Source of the DNA: Rhodoferax sp.
GTDB lineage: Bacteria; Pseudomonadota; Gammaproteobacteria; Burkholderiales; Burkholderiaceae_C
Assembly (NCBI RefSeq): GCF_013297935.1
Contig: NZ_JAAFIX010000001.1
Coordinates: 388,324-452,323 of the forward strand
DNA length: 64,000 nucleotides
Direction of reading: 5' to 3'
Below, piece by piece: positions 15,767 to 25,144 of the stretch; position 1 is the first letter of the stretch; each line of letters opens with the position of its first letter. The translations under genes and the position numbers were made by a program. The notes beneath the pieces are model-generated. The model worked only from the letters and a program-made list of their open reading frames with translations, searched no databases and was not told the DNA's origin.

Positions 15767-18388
15767 GTGACAAACGCAGAAGAATCCCGCCCCACCCCCC
15801 GCCCCGAAAGTGCTGAAGACGTGCTCAGTCACGCGCGCGCCTGCACAGCCCAAGCGGGCCATTTCGACGAATTGCGCGGCGCGATCGATTCTGACGCTGG
15901 CGCCTCTCACTTGACGGGCGTCTGGCGGCAGTTCTTTAGCAATATGGAGGGAAGCAACGACCTGGCTCTCGACCAGCACATTGCCAGCCTTCAGCGACAG
16001 ATTCGTGACAACGGTGTCACCTACAACGTGTATGCCGATGCCGAAGGCCCCCAACGCCCTTGGTCGCTCGACCTTTTTCCTTTGATTGTGGATGCGCCCG
16101 ACTGGGCGCATATTGAGGCCGGGGTGCAACAACGCATGCGGCTGCTCGACGCGGTCATGGCCGATGTCTATGGGCCGCAGCAACTCTTGCACCGCGGCCT
16201 CTTACCCCCCGCTTTGGTACACGGCCACCCCGGCTACCTGCGCCCGATGGCCGGGGTGCAACCCGTGGGCGGCGTTCACCTGCATGTGGCCGCTTTTGAC
16301 CTGGCCCGCGGACCGGACGGCAACTGGTGGGTTGTGGGCCAACGCTGCCAGGCACCCAGCGGCTTGGGCTATTTGCTGGAGAACCGGCTGGCTGTGTCGC
16401 GCCAGTTCCCGCAGGCGTTTCAAGCGCTCAAGGTGCAGCGCCTGGCCAGCACCTACCGGGCACTGATGGACAGCCTGAAAAACGCCAGCCCCGCCGGCGC
16501 ACAGGCCCACATTGCACTGTTGACCCCGGGCCCATACAACGAAACCTATTTTGAGCACGCCTATCTGGCGCGTTACCTCGGCTTGACGCTGGTGGAGGGC
16601 AGTGACCTCATCGTACGGGACGAGCGCCTCTTCCTCAAAACCCTGCGCGGGTTGGTACCTGTGCACGGCCTGCTCAAGCGGGTGGACGACCAGTACTTGG
16701 ACCCTCTGGAACTCCGGCCCGACTCCACCTTGGGTGTGCCCGGACTGCTGCAAGCCATTCGCGCAGGCAACGTGCTGGTGGCCAACACACCGGGCTCCGC
16801 CTTTTTGGAGTCGCCCGCGTTGCTGGGCTTTTTACCCGCGATCGCGCAGGCGCTGCTGGGCGAAAGCTTGAGCCTGCCGGCTCTGCCCACCTGGTGGTGC
16901 GGCGAGCGCAGCGCCATGGAGGCGGCCTTGCCGCTGTTGGGCGAGCGCACGATCAAACCCACCTACCCGGGCTCCAGCATCCACACCAGTTTCGATGCCA
17001 TGCTGGGCCACACCCTCCAGCAAAGTGCCTTGGACCGGCTGGCCGGCCGTATCGTGCGCCAAAGCGAGGAGCACACGGTGCAGGCCTACCTGCCCCTGTC
17101 ACAAATGCCGACCTGGCGCATCCCCTCAGACCCCACCGACGCGGCCACGATGGAGGCACGCTCGGTCATGCTGCGGGTTTTTGCGGTGTCCGATGGCAAA
17201 GACGCCCAGGGCCAAGCCCGGTGGCGGGTGCTCCCCGGCGGCCTGGCCCGCGTGGCGGGCACCAGCGCCGACATTGCATCCATGCAACGGGGCGGCAGCA
17301 GCGCAGACGTGTGGGCCTTGACCCGGGGTGAGGTCGACACCACCACCCTCCTACCCACCACCCTCACACCGGCCGTGCTGGCGCAGCGCAAGCGGCTGGT
17401 CACCAGCCGTGCCGCCGAAAACCTGTACTGGCTGGGCCGCTACACCGAACGGGCCGACAACACCATCCGCTTAGCGCGGCTGGCGCTGGAGTATTTGGGT
17501 GGCGAAGAACAGTCCAGTGCGCCACTGCTGCAGTGGCTCACCCAGTTGGCGCAAATCAACACGCTGGTGCTGCCGGGCGTGCCCTCGGCCGTGCAGGCGC
17601 GGCGGGTGTTTGAGCGCTCCATCATTGCCAGCCTGGCGTCGCCCGAGGGCGCCACGGGGGTCGGCTACAACATGCGCGCCCTGAAAATGGCCGCGGCCAC
17701 CGTGCGCGAGCGCTTGTCGCAGGAGCATTGGGCCACCATCGTCCGCGCCGAGGAAGAGATTTTCCAGCGCTGTGCCCAGCTGGCGGCCCAAGGCGACTAT
17801 GCGCCCAACCAAGCCTTGCGCATTCTCAAAGACGCCAGTGACCACTTGGCAGCGATCACCGGGGCCCAAACCGACCGCATGACTCGCGACGATGGCTGGA
17901 GGCTGCTCAGCATCGGGCGGCATGTGGAGCGCCTGAACTTTTTGGCCACCGCGCTGGACCAGTCACTCGATACCGGTGCTGTCGATACTGACGGCGGGTT
18001 CGAGGCTCTGCTCGGGCTGTTTGACAGCACCATTACCTTCCACGCCCAGTACCAGCAAAGCCGCGATGTCGCAGCCCTCATAGACCTGCTGGTGCTGGAC
18101 CGCGATAACCCGCGCTCCCTGGCATGGGTGGCCCACACGCTGCGCGGGCGCTTGGCCAAGCTGGCCCAGAGCCCCGCCCATGAGCTCAGTGCCATGAGCC
18201 TGCAGGTGCCCGCACCCGACCAATGGGACTTGGCTACGCTGTGCGAAAGCCCCGCTGACGGACCCGTCATGGGGCCGCTGCGCGAGCTTTTGAAGTCGCT
18301 GTGCCAAGCCGCCTACACGGTGTCGGAAGACATCAGCATCACCTATTTCACCCACTCCGGTGAAACCAAACAAAGTGTGGGGACCTGA
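15767..18388 (+). CDS. Fused circularly permuted ATP-grasp and alpha-E protein
   Basis: An 873-residue protein from a GTG start at 15767; a TTG further upstream also reads in frame. Residues ~1-520 are the permuted ATP-grasp type (FDELRGAIDSDAGASHLTGVWRQFF, YLLENRLAVSRQFPQAF, VHGLLKRVDDQYLDPLELR, RTIKPTYPGSS). Residues ~545-870 are an alpha-E domain starting VTSRAAENLYWLGRYTERADNT and repeating RLLSIGRHVERLNFLATAL. Its stop codon overlaps the ATG of the transglutaminase gene by one base, so the two are translationally coupled. The same functions occur as separate genes at 3351-5840. Predicted role is ATP-dependent peptide or amide ligation with unknown substrate. Confidence 0.9.
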   Translation: MTNAEESRPTPRPESAEDVLSHARACTAQAGHFDELRGAIDSDAGASHLTGVWRQFFSNMEGSNDLALDQHIASLQRQIRDNGVTYNVYADAEGPQRPWSLDLFPLIVDAPDWAHIEAGVQQRMRLLDAVMADVYGPQQLLHRGLLPPALVHGHPGYLRPMAGVQPVGGVHLHVAAFDLARGPDGNWWVVGQRCQAPSGLGYLLENRLAVSRQFPQAFQALKVQRLASTYRALMDSLKNASPAGAQAHIALLTPGPYNETYFEHAYLARYLGLTLVEGSDLIVRDERLFLKTLRGLVPVHGLLKRVDDQYLDPLELRPDSTLGVPGLLQAIRAGNVLVANTPGSAFLESPALLGFLPAIAQALLGESLSLPALPTWWCGERSAMEAALPLLGERTIKPTYPGSSIHTSFDAMLGHTLQQSALDRLAGRIVRQSEEHTVQAYLPLSQMPTWRIPSDPTDAATMEARSVMLRVFAVSDGKDAQGQARWRVLPGGLARVAGTSADIASMQRGGSSADVWALTRGEVDTTTLLPTTLTPAVLAQRKRLVTSRAAENLYWLGRYTERADNTIRLARLALEYLGGEEQSSAPLLQWLTQLAQINTLVLPGVPSAVQARRVFERSIIASLASPEGATGVGYNMRALKMAAATVRERLSQEHWATIVRAEEEIFQRCAQLAAQGDYAPNQALRILKDASDHLAAITGAQTDRMTRDDGWRLLSIGRHVERLNFLATALDQSLDTGAVDTDGGFEALLGLFDSTITFHAQYQQSRDVAALIDLLVLDRDNPRSLAWVAHTLRGRLAKLAQSPAHELSAMSLQVPAPDQWDLATLCESPADGPVMGPLRELLKSLCQAAYTVSEDISITYFTHSGETKQSVGT

Positions 18389-19419
18389 TGCTGCTGCAAG
18401 TCACCCACGAAACCCGCTACGACTACCAACCTGCCGTCGAAACGGCGCAGCATGTGGCGTACCTCGAACCCCGGGCCCATGGCAGCCAGCAGGTGTTGAG
18501 CCACAGCCTGGTCATTAACCCGCAGCCGGCGCAGCAACGCAGTGCCCCAGATGTGTTCGGCAATCACCGTTGTTTTTTCTCGCTGCAAGTACCGCACAGT
18601 GTTTTGCAGGTCAGGGCCTGCAGCCTGGTGTCCACCCGCGCACATGACACGCCCCAGAGCAGTCTTCCCTGGGAAACGCTCCGGGACCGGCTGCGCTTTC
18701 AGGCCGGCGCGGCCTATGAGGCGGCGGCTGAGTTTGTGTTTGCGAGCCCGTTTGTGCCGCGCCAGCTGGAGTTTTCCGGCTATGCGCGCCCGAGCTTTAC
18801 GAGTGGCACCGATTTGATCGGCGTGGCTATGGACCTGATGGAGCGGATTCACACCGACTTCACCTACGAGACCCACAGCACCCAGATCAACACACCGGCT
18901 CTGCAAGCGCTGGAGCAACGCAAAGGTGTGTGCCAGGACTTTGCCCACATCATGCTGGCCTGCTGGCGCAGCATGGGCCTGCCGGCGCGCTATGTCAGCG
19001 GCTACCTGCTGACGCAACCGCCCCCGGGGCAAGTCAAGCTGATCGGTAGCGATGCGTCGCACGCCTGGGTGAGTGTGTATGTGCCGGACCTCCCTACCGG
19101 TGCGCAGTGGGTGGACTTTGACCCCACCAACAACCGCTGGGGTTGGCATGCTCCGGGCGCCGATTACGTGACCGTGGCCACCGGCCGGGATTTCGGTGAT
19201 GTGTCGCCGCTGCGCGGGGTGATTCATGGCGGCTCCCGGCACACGCTGTCGGTGGGCGTCACCGTCGAAGAAATCCGCACCGACAACCTGCACACCGGTA
19301 TCACTGACCATAATGACGTGCCTGCGACTGCAGCCCCGCCCCCAACACAGACGCAGAGCCAGGGTCAGGGTCAGGGCATGTCGCAATCGCAATCACAGTC
19401 CCAAACTCAGTCCGACTGA
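18388..19419 (+). CDS. Transglutaminase-like protein (COG1305 type)
   Basis: A 343-residue protein with an N-terminal beta-rich bacterial transglutaminase domain (MLLQVTHETRYDYQPAVETAQHV) and a transglutaminase core. The triad is intact: Cys in GVCQDFAHIMLACWR, His in SHAWVSVYVP and Asp in VDFDPTNN. Members are usually thiol proteases or amide-forming enzymes on peptides. The last ~40 residues are a Gln/Ser-rich low-complexity tail (TQTQSQGQGQG and similar), which is unusual and may be flexible or a slippage-prone repeat. It is coupled to the ATP-grasp/alpha-E gene. Confidence 0.9.
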   Translation: MLLQVTHETRYDYQPAVETAQHVAYLEPRAHGSQQVLSHSLVINPQPAQQRSAPDVFGNHRCFFSLQVPHSVLQVRACSLVSTRAHDTPQSSLPWETLRDRLRFQAGAAYEAAAEFVFASPFVPRQLEFSGYARPSFTSGTDLIGVAMDLMERIHTDFTYETHSTQINTPALQALEQRKGVCQDFAHIMLACWRSMGLPARYVSGYLLTQPPPGQVKLIGSDASHAWVSVYVPDLPTGAQWVDFDPTNNRWGWHAPGADYVTVATGRDFGDVSPLRGVIHGGSRHTLSVGVTVEEIRTDNLHTGITDHNDVPATAAPPPTQTQSQGQGQGMSQSQSQSQTQSD

Positions 19420-19438
19420 CCGCTTCCCTTGGATCTGA

Positions 19439-19496
19439 TTGCTACTATTTTTATAGCTACTTGCGCATATACCAATTGGGCTAACGGCAATTTTTA
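19439..19496 (+). repeat. Interspersed repeat, copy e
   Basis: TTGCTACTATTTTTATAGCT followed by ACTTGCGCATATACC and GGGCTAACGGC. It lies between the transglutaminase gene and the RidA gene, within the probable leader of the latter. Confidence 0.8.
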
Positions 19497-19518
19497 TCAC
19501 AAACCAGAGAGAACTTTC

Positions 19519-19977
19519 ATGAGCATTTACGACAAACTCACCGCACTCCAGATTACCTTGCCCCCGGTCTCTATTCCTGCGGCTGCCTACGTGCCTTTTG
19601 TGCAAACCGGCAATCTGGTGTTTCTGAGTGGTCACATTGCGAAAAAAGACGGTGCCGTCTGGGCGGGCCAACTGGGAAAAAACATCAGCACCGAAGAAGG
19701 CAAAGCAGCTGCCCGCGCCATCGCCATCGACCTCATGGGAACTCTGCACGCCGCAGTGGGTGACCTGAACAAGGTCAAGCGCATTGTCAAAGTGATGTCG
19801 CTGGTCAACTCCACCGGCGACTTCACCGAGCAGCACCTGGTGACCAATGGCGCCAGCGAACTCTTGGGCGAGGTCTTCGGACCGCAAGTGGGTGCCCATG
19901 CTCGCAGCGCCTTCGGTGTGGCCCAGATTCCTATGGGTGCCTGTGTTGAGATCGAGTTGATTGCTGAAATCGCTTAA
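19519..19977 (+). CDS. RidA/YjgF family protein
   Basis: A 152-residue member of the longer RidA subgroup (YjgF/YER057c/UK114). Landmarks are VQTGNLVFLSGHIAKKDG, VGDLNKVKRIVKVMSLVNS and the C-terminal HARSAFGVAQIPMGACVEIELIAEI, which includes the arginine that binds the carboxylate of imine substrates in RidA enzymes. The likely role is hydrolysis of reactive enamine or imine intermediates, or a related deaminase-like function. The start at 19519 is preceded by AGAGAGAAC. A terminator follows at 20006. Confidence 0.9.
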   Translation: MSIYDKLTALQITLPPVSIPAAAYVPFVQTGNLVFLSGHIAKKDGAVWAGQLGKNISTEEGKAAARAIAIDLMGTLHAAVGDLNKVKRIVKVMSLVNSTGDFTEQHLVTNGASELLGEVFGPQVGAHARSAFGVAQIPMGACVEIELIAEIA

Positions 19978-20005
19978 GCGTTTCCGGCTGATCTGACCAC
20001 CTCAA

Positions 20006-20031
20006 AACGCTGCTCCGGCAGCGTTTTTTTT
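20006..20031. terminator. Intrinsic terminator
   Basis: AACGCTGC and GCAGCGTT pair around a short TCCG loop and are followed by a run of T on the plus strand. On the minus strand the hairpin ends in four T residues. It separates the RidA gene from the convergent chemotaxis receptor. Confidence 0.8.
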
Positions 20032-20050
20032 ATGCCGGGAGAAACCCGCC

Positions 20051-21607
20051 TTATTGGGCGTGGCGGGTATCGACCTTGAACACGGCCACCGCCTGCGCCA
20101 GCTGGGCCGCCTGATCGCGCAGGCTTTCCGCGGCAGCGGCGCTCTCTTCCACCAGGGCAGCGTTCTGCTGGGTCATCTGGTCCAGATTGGAAATGGCGTG
20201 ATTCACATCGGCAATACCGCTACTCTGCTCGCTGGACGCGGCAGTGATCTCACCGATCACGTCTGCCACGCGGCGCACACTCTGCACGATCTCTTGCATG
20301 GTCGCCCCGGCGGTGGTCACCAACTGGGTGCCGTGCTCCACCTTGTCGACCGAGGTACCGATCAGCGCCTTGATTTCTTTAGCGGCTTCGGCGCTGCGAC
20401 CGGCTAGCGAACGCACTTCAGAGGCCACCACCGCAAAGCCCCGCCCCTGCTCTCCGGCACGGGCTGCCTCGACGGCCGCATTCAGGGCAAGAATGTTGGT
20501 CTGAAACGCAATGCCGTCGATCACGCCAATGATGTCCGCAATTTTTTTGCTGCTGGCATCGATGTCCTGCATGGTCCGCACCACCTGGGTCACGACTTCG
20601 CCACCCCGCTGAGCCACACTCGATGCGTTCGCGGCCAAGGTGCCGGCCTGCTGGGCGTTGTCAGAGCTCAGGCGCACGGCCTGGGTCAAGCTGTCCATGC
20701 TGGATGCGGTGGAGGCCAAGTTGCTGGACGTCTCTTCCGTGCGCTGCGCCAAGTCGTTGTTACCGGTCGCAATTTCACTGCTGGCGGTGGCAATGCTGTC
20801 GGTGCTGTGGCGCACCTGGGACACCATGAGGGACAGGGCACGGTTCATGGCGGAAAGAGAGCGCATCAGGTCACCGAACTCATCGGCCCGTGATTCATCC
20901 ACCGCGGAGCTCAGGTCGCCCTCGGCAATGCGGGCAGCCAAGGCATTGGCCTGCACCAGTGGTTGCTTGATGGAGCGGATCAGAAAGCCCGCCCCGATCA
21001 AAATGCCCCCGATCAGCAGCACCAGACCACCGGCTGACAACACAATCAGCTTGCGACCCTCGGTCTCAAAATTTTCGCGCAGGCTTTCGCTGGCGGAGTC
21101 CTGCATCGCAACAAAATCGGCATGCCCTTTTTGCAGCGCCAGCACGGCAGGCCGGTATTGGGTTTCGACAAATGCCGGCATTTCAGCGGGTTTGGTGACC
21201 TTGAGCAGCGCTGTCTGGCTAGTCAGGTCATTCAAAGCCTTTCGCAAGGTGGCAATTTTGGCGAGCTGCTGGCGGTCCTGCTCGGTGAGCTGACTCGCCT
21301 CAATGGTTTTTTGAAGTTCCTCAATGCGGCTGTTGCCGGCACTGATTTCGTCTTTGAAGGCCTTGGCTACCCCGGGGTCGGTCGACACCACGACCGCATA
21401 AGCGCGGGTGGCGTTCACGTCTTCCAAGGCTGCCAACTGGTTGGCGTGCTTGATCTGGGTGACCATGGCGGCATTAACTGCGCCGTAGGCTTCCCGCGAC
21501 TTGCGGGACTGCAGTGCTGTGAAAGCAATGATGAGCGCTAGAGCCACGACCATCACGACCATGGCCGACCACAATTTGGTGGCCAACCGCATCCGGCTGA
21601 ACTGCAT
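20051..21607 (-). CDS. Methyl-accepting chemotaxis protein
   Basis: A 518-residue receptor. A first membrane helix ([21 protein letters not shown], residues ~12-32) is followed by a ~160-residue helical periplasmic domain of the four-helix-bundle type and a second membrane helix near residues 190-212 ([21 protein letters not shown]). A HAMP domain and the cytoplasmic signalling hairpin come next, with the conserved tip around [47 protein letters not shown]. Ligand is unknown. The C-terminus lacks a CheR-binding pentapeptide. No chemotaxis genes flank it. Confidence 0.92.
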   Translation of the reverse strand: MQFSRMRLATKLWSAMVVMVVALALIIAFTALQSRKSREAYGAVNAAMVTQIKHANQLAALEDVNATRAYAVVVSTDPGVAKAFKDEISAGNSRIEELQKTIEASQLTEQDRQQLAKIATLRKALNDLTSQTALLKVTKPAEMPAFVETQYRPAVLALQKGHADFVAMQDSASESLRENFETEGRKLIVLSAGGLVLLIGGILIGAGFLIRSIKQPLVQANALAARIAEGDLSSAVDESRADEFGDLMRSLSAMNRALSLMVSQVRHSTDSIATASSEIATGNNDLAQRTEETSSNLASTASSMDSLTQAVRLSSDNAQQAGTLAANASSVAQRGGEVVTQVVRTMQDIDASSKKIADIIGVIDGIAFQTNILALNAAVEAARAGEQGRGFAVVASEVRSLAGRSAEAAKEIKALIGTSVDKVEHGTQLVTTAGATMQEIVQSVRRVADVIGEITAASSEQSSGIADVNHAISNLDQMTQQNAALVEESAAAAESLRDQAAQLAQAVAVFKVDTRHAQ

Positions 21608-21678
21608 TCCAATCTCCTTTAATTATTCTGTAATTTAACCATGTGACGTTGGTGCACAGAATGGAGAAAAGAGAGGAC

Positions 21679-22152
21679 TTACCCTGCCAAACGCCAGATA
21701 CCCTGACCCTGAACGGAGGCCAGCTCAGCGTCGGACACCCGGTGGGGCGCAATCTCGGCTAGAGGCAGCAGCACAAAGGCGCGCTCGGTCATGCGCGGGT
21801 GCGGCACGGTGAGCGTGGGCCCCTCCATGCGGGCACTGCCGTAAAGAAGTAGGTCGAGGTCAAGGGTCCGTGGCGCATTGCGGTAGGGGCGCTCCCGCCC
21901 GGCGGAGGCCTCTTGGTGCTGCAAAGCCTCCAGCAGCGCCGGTGCCGTCAAGCGGGTTCGCACCCATGCGACAGCATTCACGTAGTCCGGCCCGCTGGAG
22001 TCCACCGGCGTGCTGCCGTAAAGCCCGGAGGCCGCCAGCAACTCCGTGTACGGTAACTCAGCCAAGCGCGCCAAGGCCTGCCGGAGTGCCGCCATAGGTT
22101 CACCCAGATTGGCACCGAGGCCGATAAAGGCCTCGACCGGCTCCCGCACCAC
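21679..22152 (-). CDS. folK: 2-amino-4-hydroxy-6-hydroxymethyldihydropteridine diphosphokinase
   Basis: A 157-residue enzyme that transfers pyrophosphate from ATP to 6-hydroxymethyl-7,8-dihydropterin in folate synthesis. Seen are the N-terminal FIGLGANLGEP, the central YGSTPVDSSGPDYVNAV, and the metal-binding signature RTLDLDLLLYG followed by VPHPRMTERAFVLLPLAEIAP. It is the last gene of a minus-strand group running perM-hda-HAD-pcnB-folK, starting 8 bases after the stop of pcnB. Confidence 0.95.
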   Translation of the reverse strand: MVREPVEAFIGLGANLGEPMAALRQALARLAELPYTELLAASGLYGSTPVDSSGPDYVNAVAWVRTRLTAPALLEALQHQEASAGRERPYRNAPRTLDLDLLLYGSARMEGPTLTVPHPRMTERAFVLLPLAEIAPHRVSDAELASVQGQGIWRLAG

Positions 22153-22160
22153 GACCCGCC

Positions 22161-23738
22161 TTATTCGGCTGCTGTGTCGCCCGCACCTGCGCTGCGGCCG
22201 GCATTGCTGCGGCGGCGGCGCTTGCGCTTGCGGGGGGCATCCCCTAGCTCTTGCGGTGCGTCAGGCAAGGCGCCTTCAGCCGGTCCGCGTGGCTCGGCGT
22301 CGGCCGCACGGGGCTCACGGGCTGGCTTGGCGACGCGAGGGCCTTTAGGGGCTTGCTTGCGTTGCTGCTGCTGTTCGGCACGCACCTGGTCCACCATGTC
22401 CTGGCGCACGTCGTCGCTGGCCATGCTGAATTCCTGCCACCAGTCGGCCAGCACTTCATCCACCTCACCGGCATCGGCGCGCAAGCGCATAAAGTCAAAA
22501 GCGGCACGGAAACGCGCTTGTTCCGCCATGCCAAAGGGGGTGCTGCCCACCCGCTTTTCGAACCGGGGCTGCATCAGCCAGATTTCGCGCATGTCGCCCG
22601 CGAGTTTGCCGCGGCCGGAGACATCGCCGATCCGGGCATTGAATACGTCTTCAATCGCATCTTGCAAGGCGGGGTGGCTATGCTCACCGCGGGCCTGGCG
22701 CTGGTCCCAGCCGTTGCGCACGTCGGCCCACAGCACACAAGCCAGCAAAAAGCTCGGGGCGACCGGTTTACCTTCGCCGACCCGGCGGTCCGTGTCTTTC
22801 AGAGCGGCCGCCACAAAGCTCTGGCCGGCGCGCTCCACCACCACATCGAGCAAGGGGTAAATGCCTGTCGACAAGCCCAGCAACTGGAGTTGCTCGATAG
22901 ACGCCAGCGCATGCCCGGTCTGCAGGAGCTTGAGCATTTCGTCAAACAAGCGGCTCTGCGGCACGTCATTGAGCAGCTTCTGGCTTTTGACCAGCGGACC
23001 GGCGGTCTTGGGCTCCAACTTGAAGCCCAGCGGGCTCAGCTTGGCGGCAAAACGCACGGCGCGGATGATGCGCACCGGATCCTCGCGGTAGCGGGTAGCC
23101 GCGTCGCCGATCATCCGCAAGGTGCGGCTCTTGGAGTCCTTCAGCCCATTGTGGTAGTCCACCACGATCTGGGTTTCCGGGTCGTAGTACATGGCGTTGA
23201 TGGTGAAGTCGCGGCGCACGGCGTCTTCTTCCTGCGGGCCCCAGACGTTGTCGCGTAGCACCCGGCCGGTGCTGTCGACAGCATGCTTCAGGTGGGCCAG
23301 CTCGTTTTTGCTGGTGCGCTCATTGCCGGCCACTTGCTCTGCGGCGGCATTGTCGAGGTAGGCCCGGAAGGTGGAGACCTCGATCACTTCGTGTTCACGC
23401 CCCCGGCCATACACCACGTGCACGATACGGAAACGCCGGCCGATGATGAAGGCGCGGCGAAATAGGCCCTTGACCTGCTCCGGCGTGGCATTGGTCGCCA
23501 CATCAAAGTCTTTGGGCCGCAAGCCGACCAGCAGGTCTCGGACCGCACCGCCCACGACATAGGCTTCGAATCCCGCTTGCTGGAGGGTGCGCACCACATT
23601 GATGGCGCGGTCGTCAACCAGGTTGGGGTCGATGCCGTGCACGGAGACCGGTATTTCCACCCGTTTCCCGAACTGGGGCTTGCCGCCCGCCGCAGAAGGT
23701 GATTTACCCAGCAATTTATCGATGAATTTTTTGATCAA
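22161..23738 (-). CDS. pcnB: Polynucleotide adenylyltransferase (poly(A) polymerase I)
   Basis: A 525-residue nucleotidyltransferase that adds 3' poly(A) tails to RNA and promotes decay. Landmarks are AYVVGGAVRDLLVGLRPKDFDVATNATPEQV with the catalytic DxD, RRDFTINAMYYD, and the RNA-binding part EDPVRIIRAVRFAAKL. The C-terminal ~70 residues are basic and rich in Lys, Arg and Ala (RKRKRRRRSNAGRSAG), a common feature of bacterial poly(A) polymerases. The pairing with folK is the usual order in proteobacteria. Confidence 0.95.
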   Translation of the reverse strand: MIKKFIDKLLGKSPSAAGGKPQFGKRVEIPVSVHGIDPNLVDDRAINVVRTLQQAGFEAYVVGGAVRDLLVGLRPKDFDVATNATPEQVKGLFRRAFIIGRRFRIVHVVYGRGREHEVIEVSTFRAYLDNAAAEQVAGNERTSKNELAHLKHAVDSTGRVLRDNVWGPQEEDAVRRDFTINAMYYDPETQIVVDYHNGLKDSKSRTLRMIGDAATRYREDPVRIIRAVRFAAKLSPLGFKLEPKTAGPLVKSQKLLNDVPQSRLFDEMLKLLQTGHALASIEQLQLLGLSTGIYPLLDVVVERAGQSFVAAALKDTDRRVGEGKPVAPSFLLACVLWADVRNGWDQRQARGEHSHPALQDAIEDVFNARIGDVSGRGKLAGDMREIWLMQPRFEKRVGSTPFGMAEQARFRAAFDFMRLRADAGEVDEVLADWWQEFSMASDDVRQDMVDQVRAEQQQQRKQAPKGPRVAKPAREPRAADAEPRGPAEGALPDAPQELGDAPRKRKRRRRSNAGRSAGAGDTAAE

Positions 23739-23768
23739 GTTCTTGTTCCTAACAGTCCTGCCCGCGGG

Positions 23769-24455
23769 TCAGGAGAAGAGCTCGAGTATGCGCCATCCAC
23801 GCTGCTCGGCCAGTGCGCGCAAACGCGGATCGGGGTTGGTCGCTACCGCCACATCGGCTTTTTCCATCAAGGGCACGTCGTTGATCGAGTCCGAGTAGAA
23901 AGTTGTGTGCACAGAATCCCAGCTCAAACCACGGTCGGCCAGCCACTGATTGACGCGGGTGACCTTGCCCTCGCGGAACGATGGCACTCCGGCGATCTCA
24001 CCGGTGTACCAGCCGGTACCGCCGGGAGCATCGTCCGTCACCAGATCGACCGCAATCAGGTCTTCGACGCCGAAGGCTGCCGCAATCGGGCGGGTCACGA
24101 AGGCGTTGGTCGCCGTCACGATGATGACCGTGTCTCCCGCCGCCTGGTGGTCCTGCACCAGCTTCAGCGCCTGAGGTTGAATGGCTTTTTGGATCACATC
24201 CCTCATAAAGTCTACGTGTGCAGCTATCGATTTGCTAGCACCTTGCCGCACTACCGCAGCGGTGGCAAACCGGCAGTACGCGTGAATATCCAGCGTACCG
24301 GCCTTGTAGTGCTCGTAGAACTCATGGTTTTTTTGCTTGAATACGTCGGCGTCCGTCCACCCCAAAGCGGTGGTGAACTCGCCCCAGGAAAAATCCGAGT
24401 CCAGCGGAATCAGGGTGTGGTCCAGGTCGAACAAGGCAAGCTTTTTGACGGTCAT
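23769..24455 (-). CDS. HAD-IB family phosphatase
   Basis: A 228-residue haloacid-dehalogenase-type hydrolase similar to SerB-like phosphatases. The nucleophile motif is FDLDHTLIPLDSD near the N-terminus, motif II is VIIVTATNAF, and motif III/IV is FYSDSINDVPLMEKADVAVATNPDPRL. The substrate is unknown; this subgroup includes histidinol-phosphate and phosphoserine-like phosphatases. Its ATG overlaps the stop of hda by four bases, so the two are coupled. A weak copy of the interspersed repeat lies in its coding region at 24189-24242 (peptide RQGASKSIAAHVDFM) without breaking the frame. Confidence 0.88.
   Translation of the reverse strand: MTVKKLALFDLDHTLIPLDSDFSWGEFTTALGWTDADVFKQKNHEFYEHYKAGTLDIHAYCRFATAAVVRQGASKSIAAHVDFMRDVIQKAIQPQALKLVQDHQAAGDTVIIVTATNAFVTRPIAAAFGVEDLIAVDLVTDDAPGGTGWYTGEIAGVPSFREGKVTRVNQWLADRGLSWDSVHTTFYSDSINDVPLMEKADVAVATNPDPRLRALAEQRGWRILELFS
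24189..24242 (-). repeat. Interspersed repeat, copy f, inside the HAD gene (weak)
   Basis: On the minus strand GTGCTAGCAAATCGATAGCT then GCACACG and GAGGGATG resemble the family, with several mismatches. It may be an old copy that has adapted to the coding frame. Confidence 0.4.
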
Positions 24456-25135
24456 GTGTTTTCCAGCATGGATTTGATAAGGGGAATCGTGATGGCGCGC
24501 TGGGTTTGCAGGGCGTAGCCATCCATCAGGTCGAGCAGCTCCATGAGGCTGCCCAGGTCACGGCTGAAGCGGCTGAGCATGAAGTCCATGACGTCATCGC
24601 TCAAAAACACGCCGCGTGCATCGGCGGCTTGGCGCAGCACACTGCGCCGCTCCGGCTCGCTCAGCAATTGCAGACTGAAAATATGCCCCCAGCCGAGACG
24701 GGTGCGCAAATCGTCCCGCAATTTGAGGTCTACCGGCGCCTGCTCACCTGCCGCCAGCACCGGCTTGTGGTGCGCGTGGGCGTTGACAAACCAGTTGAAG
24801 GCCGCATGTTGCTGCTCTGCGGTGAAAAGGTGCACATCATCCATGACGACGGCGGCCCACCGCTCGTCGAATTCGGTGGGCTCATCATTCGCGCCCAGCC
24901 AACCGACTTTGGCGCCTTGTTCGCGCAAGCCTTCGCGGGCGGCTTTGAGCAAGTGGGTTTTGCCACTGCCTTCGGGGCCCCAAAAATACGTGGGCACCGG
25001 GGAGCGGCTGCTGGAGTGGGACTTGTCTCCGATCCACAGCTCCAGATGTTTGAGTGCGGCCTCGTTGGGGCCGGCAAAGAAATTGGCCACCGTCGGGCCG
25101 GTGGACAAACCGATGTCCAGCGCGATCTGTTTCAT
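24452..25135 (-). CDS. hda: DnaA regulatory inactivator Hda
   Basis: A 227-residue AAA+ protein related to DnaA domain III. With the DNA-loaded beta clamp it stimulates hydrolysis of ATP-DnaA and so limits re-initiation. The start ATG at 25135 gives MKQIALDIGL, whose N-terminal QIALDI-like segment fits a clamp-binding motif. The P-loop is FWGPEGSGKTHLL, and Walker B with its neighbourhood is AAVVMDDVHLF. It lies 9 bases downstream of the perM gene, as in many betaproteobacteria. Confidence 0.92.
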   Translation of the reverse strand: MKQIALDIGLSTGPTVANFFAGPNEAALKHLELWIGDKSHSSSRSPVPTYFWGPEGSGKTHLLKAAREGLREQGAKVGWLGANDEPTEFDERWAAVVMDDVHLFTAEQQHAAFNWFVNAHAHHKPVLAAGEQAPVDLKLRDDLRTRLGWGHIFSLQLLSEPERRSVLRQAADARGVFLSDDVMDFMLSRFSRDLGSLMELLDLMDGYALQTQRAITIPLIKSMLENT

Positions 25136-25144
25136 ACGCAAAAA

